From: UBA1715 sp045615765
Lineage (GTDB): Bacteria > Bacteroidota > Bacteroidia > Bacteroidales > UBA1715
Direction of reading: 5' to 3'
DNA: 64,000 nt
Assembly (NCBI GenBank): GCA_045615765.1
Contig: JAZLFM010000038.1
Location: 1-64,000, forward strand
Shown here: piece after piece, positions 60,973-64,000 of the stretch
How the letters are laid out: each line of letters opens with the position of its first letter
Numbering within the stretch: the first letter of the stretch is position 1
Program-made: the position numbers and the translations under genes
Notes under the pieces: generated by a model
Told to the model about the DNA's origin: nothing
Seen by the model: only the letters and a program-made list of their open reading frames with translations
Databases searched by the model: none

Positions 60973-63312
60973 TTATTTTTTCTTTATAACAACTCTCCAG
61001 TAATCATTTACCTTTTCTGTTTCCAGAATTTCGTGACCTTCGTTACGGACGCTTCCGGGAACATTGTTTATTGGTTGTCCGTCATCTAATAAGATTTCAA
61101 GTATTTGTCCGGATTGCATTGGAGCTAAGGCGAATTTCGTTTTAACAAAATTCATAGGACATGCAACTCCACGAAAATCCTTTTTTACAGTTGCATTGTT
61201 TGATTCTGCCTTTTCTTCTACAATTTGTTTAGGCTCTTCTTGTACAGTAGGAATCTTGAATTGTAGGCTGTCGTCCATTGTTGCATACAAAGCTTCAACA
61301 GCTTCGGCCAATGAAAGAACATATTCTTTTGATTCTATAAGTGATTCATGCTTACGTGCTTTCTCTACAATCTCCTTATATGTTGCGGCAACTAAGTGTT
61401 GGTCAATAAATAAAGATTCAAAATTGTCATACACTTCATCGTCGGTACGTGGATCGGCACCGCGTGTAACCAATAGCATACGAGAAGATGAGAATACTAT
61501 ATCATGAAGGATTTTTTCTTCATCGCCACCTAATTCTAATGCAGCACGTTTTTCTGCGATGATAGATTTGTCGAGTTCAACAATATCGAACAAACCTGCA
61601 GAACATTCTGCTTGTCCGTGTTTCGTTATGCTGAAAACTTCTTTTGCACTCCAGTCATAGTAATAGTTCTTGTCATCGTCAAAACTTGGAACATTTTTGT
61701 ATTTTTCAATCAACGATGCAATTATTGAAGTTCCCTCGGTAGTAACGAATTTGTCGTATACATCGTCATATAGATTTTTTGCATTTTTTTCTTTGTAAGA
61801 AATGTATGCAGACAAATAATCTACGACAAAAGATGGAATATCGCGTGCGGCAAGAAATCCAAGAGATTCAGCTAATTGTTTTCTTCCATTTGTTCGTGCC
61901 CATATTGTATAAGCAGGTAGAGCATAGTCACCATTTCTATCAATTCTTCCACTAAATCCAAGGTCAGACCAAGTACTTTGTGCACAAATATTGGAACAAC
62001 CATTAATGTTGATTGAAACTTCTGCAACGGCATCTAAATCAAGATTGCTTTGTTCTAAGTTTTTACGAATTGCTTTTACTAAACCCTTTGGTAGGCATAT
62101 ACCAAGACGGCACGTGTCGGCACCTGTACATGATGCGATTGAATTGAAAATAACAGGAGCATCAAGGGATAGACCAATAGATTTAAAGAAGGAATATACA
62201 TTTGGTAAATATGCTTCTGGAATATTTCGAACTTGAATACCTTGACGTGCAGTAAAACGAATTACATCGTTGCCAAATTCTGAAAGGAATGTTGCAATTT
62301 TATCAAAGAATTCAGGAGATTCGTTACCATGTAACACTGGAATATATGCATAGAATAATCCGGATTGTTTTTGTTGGTATGCGTATCTTTTCTTCCATTG
62401 TTCAAATGCTTTATCTTGTATTGCTAATGGTGTAAACGAAGGTGTTTTGTATTCGTATGGTAAATCGGCAGGTTGCAGATCTAGGGAAGAATCGGAAATG
62501 AGTTTGTTGTATTCCTCCATGTACAACGCTTTCGTTTGTTCGTATCCATTTTTATAGAAAATGAATCGGATACGGGCTTTATATCGATTTTTACGGTTAC
62601 CATTAAGGTTAAAGAAATTTTTGGCTGCTTTTGCTGCACGGAAAATATCTTTTGCAGGTAGAAAATCAAAGATTTCCCATCCTAAGTGTGGATTCGAAGC
62701 AACAGAACCACCTAATAATACACGGAATCCTTTTTCGCCGTTTTTCACAGTGGCAATAAAACCTAAATCAGCAACTAAGCCGAAATTTGCAGTTTCTTCG
62801 CTTAAGTCAAATGCAATTTTTAACTTTCGTGGCATTGTGAACGAATCCTTTTCTGCAATTAAGCGTGTTGTTAATGCAATTGCGTATGGATATGGATCAA
62901 ATGCTTCGTTTGCGGTAAGACCACCTAGGTCGTTTACCAACATGTTACGGATAGTGTTACCGCCACCACCTTGTGTCGCAAGTCCTACTTTTGTAAGTTC
63001 TAGTAGGGCAGGGGTCGCGTCGTCAATAGTTACATCATGTATTTGGACCTCTTGACGAGTTGTTATGTGTATATGTGAACAGTTAACTTGTTTTGCTACT
63101 TCAGCAACTTTTTTTAATTGAACAGGAGTTATTAAACCACCTGTACAGCGTATACGAAGCATATAGTGACCATTCTCTCTTTGTTCGTAGATTCCCATTG
63201 GAACACGATTCGATTTGAGTTGTGCACCTGTAATTTCTCCAGTTTTAAATTTATCAATTAATGATTGAGTGTACTGAATATCTTCAGTAAGAGTTTGGGG
63301 AATTTTGTACAT
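60973..63312 (-). CDS. Sulfite/nitrite reductase haemoprotein fused to a TusA-like domain
   Basis: 779-aa protein. The siroheme/4Fe-4S reductase spans about residues 1-560: ITTRQEVQIHD, GNTIRNMLVNDLGG, and the cluster cysteines C395 and C401 (SCTGADTC) with C439 and C443 (NGCSNICAQ). About 570-690 is a helical domain, perhaps HEPN-like. Residues 713-779 are a TusA/SirA-type domain with its Cys718-Pro (FRGVACPMNFVKTK). It should reduce sulfite, or nitrite, with six electrons, and the TusA part could pass sulfur. It lies directly beside metY and the siroheme genes, which favours sulfite. It starts 21 nt after metY. Confidence 0.88.
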   Translation of the reverse strand: MYKIPQTLTEDIQYTQSLIDKFKTGEITGAQLKSNRVPMGIYEQRENGHYMLRIRCTGGLITPVQLKKVAEVAKQVNCSHIHITTRQEVQIHDVTIDDATPALLELTKVGLATQGGGGNTIRNMLVNDLGGLTANEAFDPYPYAIALTTRLIAEKDSFTMPRKLKIAFDLSEETANFGLVADLGFIATVKNGEKGFRVLLGGSVASNPHLGWEIFDFLPAKDIFRAAKAAKNFFNLNGNRKNRYKARIRFIFYKNGYEQTKALYMEEYNKLISDSSLDLQPADLPYEYKTPSFTPLAIQDKAFEQWKKRYAYQQKQSGLFYAYIPVLHGNESPEFFDKIATFLSEFGNDVIRFTARQGIQVRNIPEAYLPNVYSFFKSIGLSLDAPVIFNSIASCTGADTCRLGICLPKGLVKAIRKNLEQSNLDLDAVAEVSININGCSNICAQSTWSDLGFSGRIDRNGDYALPAYTIWARTNGRKQLAESLGFLAARDIPSFVVDYLSAYISYKEKNAKNLYDDVYDKFVTTEGTSIIASLIEKYKNVPSFDDDKNYYYDWSAKEVFSITKHGQAECSAGLFDIVELDKSIIAEKRAALELGGDEEKILHDIVFSSSRMLLVTRGADPRTDDEVYDNFESLFIDQHLVAATYKEIVEKARKHESLIESKEYVLSLAEAVEALYATMDDSLQFKIPTVQEEPKQIVEEKAESNNATVKKDFRGVACPMNFVKTKFALAPMQSGQILEILLDDGQPINNVPGSVRNEGHEILETEKVNDYWRVVIKKK

Positions 63313-63333
63313 AATTGTTGTATTCTTTAAGTT

Positions 63334-64000
63334 TTATTGTAATGCTTGTTCTATATCTTCGAATAGGTCATCAACAGACTCTAAGCCAATGCTCAGTCTT
63401 ACTGTTGTATCTCGAACATCCATTTCTCTTTTTTGTGATCCTGCAAATCCTGCAAAAATGGTTGATGAGGGGTGTATTGCTAGTGATTTACTGTCGAACA
63501 TGTTTGTTGCACGGCTAATGAGTTGTAATTTGTCGATAAATGAATAGCAGGCTTGTTTGTTTTCTAAATCAATGGTTAGCATGGCACCGTATGTGTTATT
63601 GAATTGCGCTTTGGCCAAGTTGTGAAATGCGTTGTCTTCTAAACCGACATAGTTTACTTGTTTAATTGCCGAAAGTTTACTAAGTCGTTTTGCTAATTCG
63701 AGTGTGTTGTTTGATTGTATTTCGTATCGTGCATCTAATGTCTCTAGGCCTAATGCCTGCATATAGGCTACATGAGGAGTCATATAGGCACCTAAGTTGT
63801 ACAGAAGTTCGAATTTTAAACTTCTATACAATGCGGGAAAATTTCCATAGTCAATTACGAGACCTCCTAATGAATTTGCACCTCCTGAAATATATTTGGT
63901 GCTTGATACGACTTCAATGTCCACACCAAGACTTTTTGCACTGAATTTTGTAAATGGAATTGTTGTTGTGTCTGCAATTAGAGGAATATTATGTTCGTGT
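63334..64000 (-). CDS. metY: O-acetylhomoserine sulfhydrylase/Cys-Met PLP enzyme, partial
   Basis: C-terminal 221 codons of a PLP-dependent enzyme; the gene continues past the right edge. The frame reads HEHNIPLIADTTTIPFTKF, then VSSTKYISGGANSLGG with the PLP Lys, MTPHVAYMQALGLETLDAR, and ends VRLSIGLESVDDLFEDIEQ. These are MetY blocks. It makes homocysteine or cysteine from sulfide, so it uses the product of the neighbouring sulfite reductase. A frame starting at the GTG at 63924 is not the real start, since homology runs through it. MetB/MetC-like relatives cannot be fully excluded from a partial gene. Confidence 0.88.
   Translation of the reverse strand, partial: HEHNIPLIADTTTIPFTKFSAKSLGVDIEVVSSTKYISGGANSLGGLVIDYGNFPALYRSLKFELLYNLGAYMTPHVAYMQALGLETLDARYEIQSNNTLELAKRLSKLSAIKQVNYVGLEDNAFHNLAKAQFNNTYGAMLTIDLENKQACYSFIDKLQLISRATNMFDSKSLAIHPSSTIFAGFAGSQKREMDVRDTTVRLSIGLESVDDLFEDIEQALQ

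Noticed and set aside
1..64000. tRNA, rRNA or classical riboswitch genes
   Set aside because: No CCA-ended cloverleaf, rRNA stretch or recognised riboswitch core was seen by eye; a covariance search would be needed to be sure.

Overview
The window looks like a chromosome segment of an AT-rich member of the Bacteroidota, most likely Bacteroidales; I cannot assign a genus. The evidence is a type III glutamine synthetase, an OmpA protein with calcium-binding TSP3 repeats, DUF1573 and Porin_O_P proteins, a long Bacteroidetes-type PurF, LL-diaminopimelate aminotransferase, and repeated Bacteroidetes-type promoters (TTTG/TTG, about 19 nt, TAnnTTTG). I saw no transposase, integrase, rRNA, tRNA or CRISPR array.

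Region 1 (1-22672) is a surface-polysaccharide locus made of several operons. The first (+, 3-8063) holds two GT2 transferases, an acyltransferase-3 gene with a frameshift, a hexapeptide acetyltransferase, an SGNH protein with a frameshift, an MBOAT O-acyltransferase, a second SGNH protein and a GT4 transferase. A convergent operon (-, 8095-13487) holds a GtrB-like GT2, WbqC, a methyltransferase, the WecE/RffA aminotransferase and a polytopic membrane protein that may be a GT-C transferase. Next comes a + operon (13659-18717) whose first gene is an AAA+/DUF4143 ATPase, followed by overlapping genes for GT4, acetyltransferase, FemAB-like and polysaccharide deacetylase proteins. Last is a - group (19026-22672) with wecB, a second AAA+/DUF4143 ATPase and a GT-B transferase. 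Each ATPase gene follows an array of direct repeats with a 33-bp period, different in sequence, and each overlaps the start codon of a glycosyltransferase.

Region 2 (22928-36212) is core nitrogen metabolism: purF (-), then dapL, glnN, gltB, gltD and asnB (+). Together these assimilate ammonium into glutamine, glutamate and asparagine.

Region 3 (36372-48549) carries an OmpA/TSP3 protein, clpP, a small membrane protein, an MFS transporter, a DUF1573 protein, an RND efflux operon (OMF, adaptor, pump) followed by a PII-like protein, and a metallophosphoesterase. Strong hairpin terminators separate most of the units.

Region 4 (48563-55083, -) carries mnmA, an Asp/Glu racemase-family gene and a phosphate uptake operon (phosphate-type porin, pstS, pstC, pstA, pstB).

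Region 5 (55465-64000, -) is one tight operon linking sulfite reduction to its cofactor: metY (runs off the window end), a sulfite/nitrite reductase fused to a TusA domain, a short precorrin-2 dehydrogenase, a short hemA, a HemC-SUMT-HemD fusion, hemB and hemL. Together these lead from glutamyl-tRNA to sirohydrochlorin, with the client reductase and a sulfide-using enzyme alongside. Two of the enzymes appear to lack domains that the families normally have.
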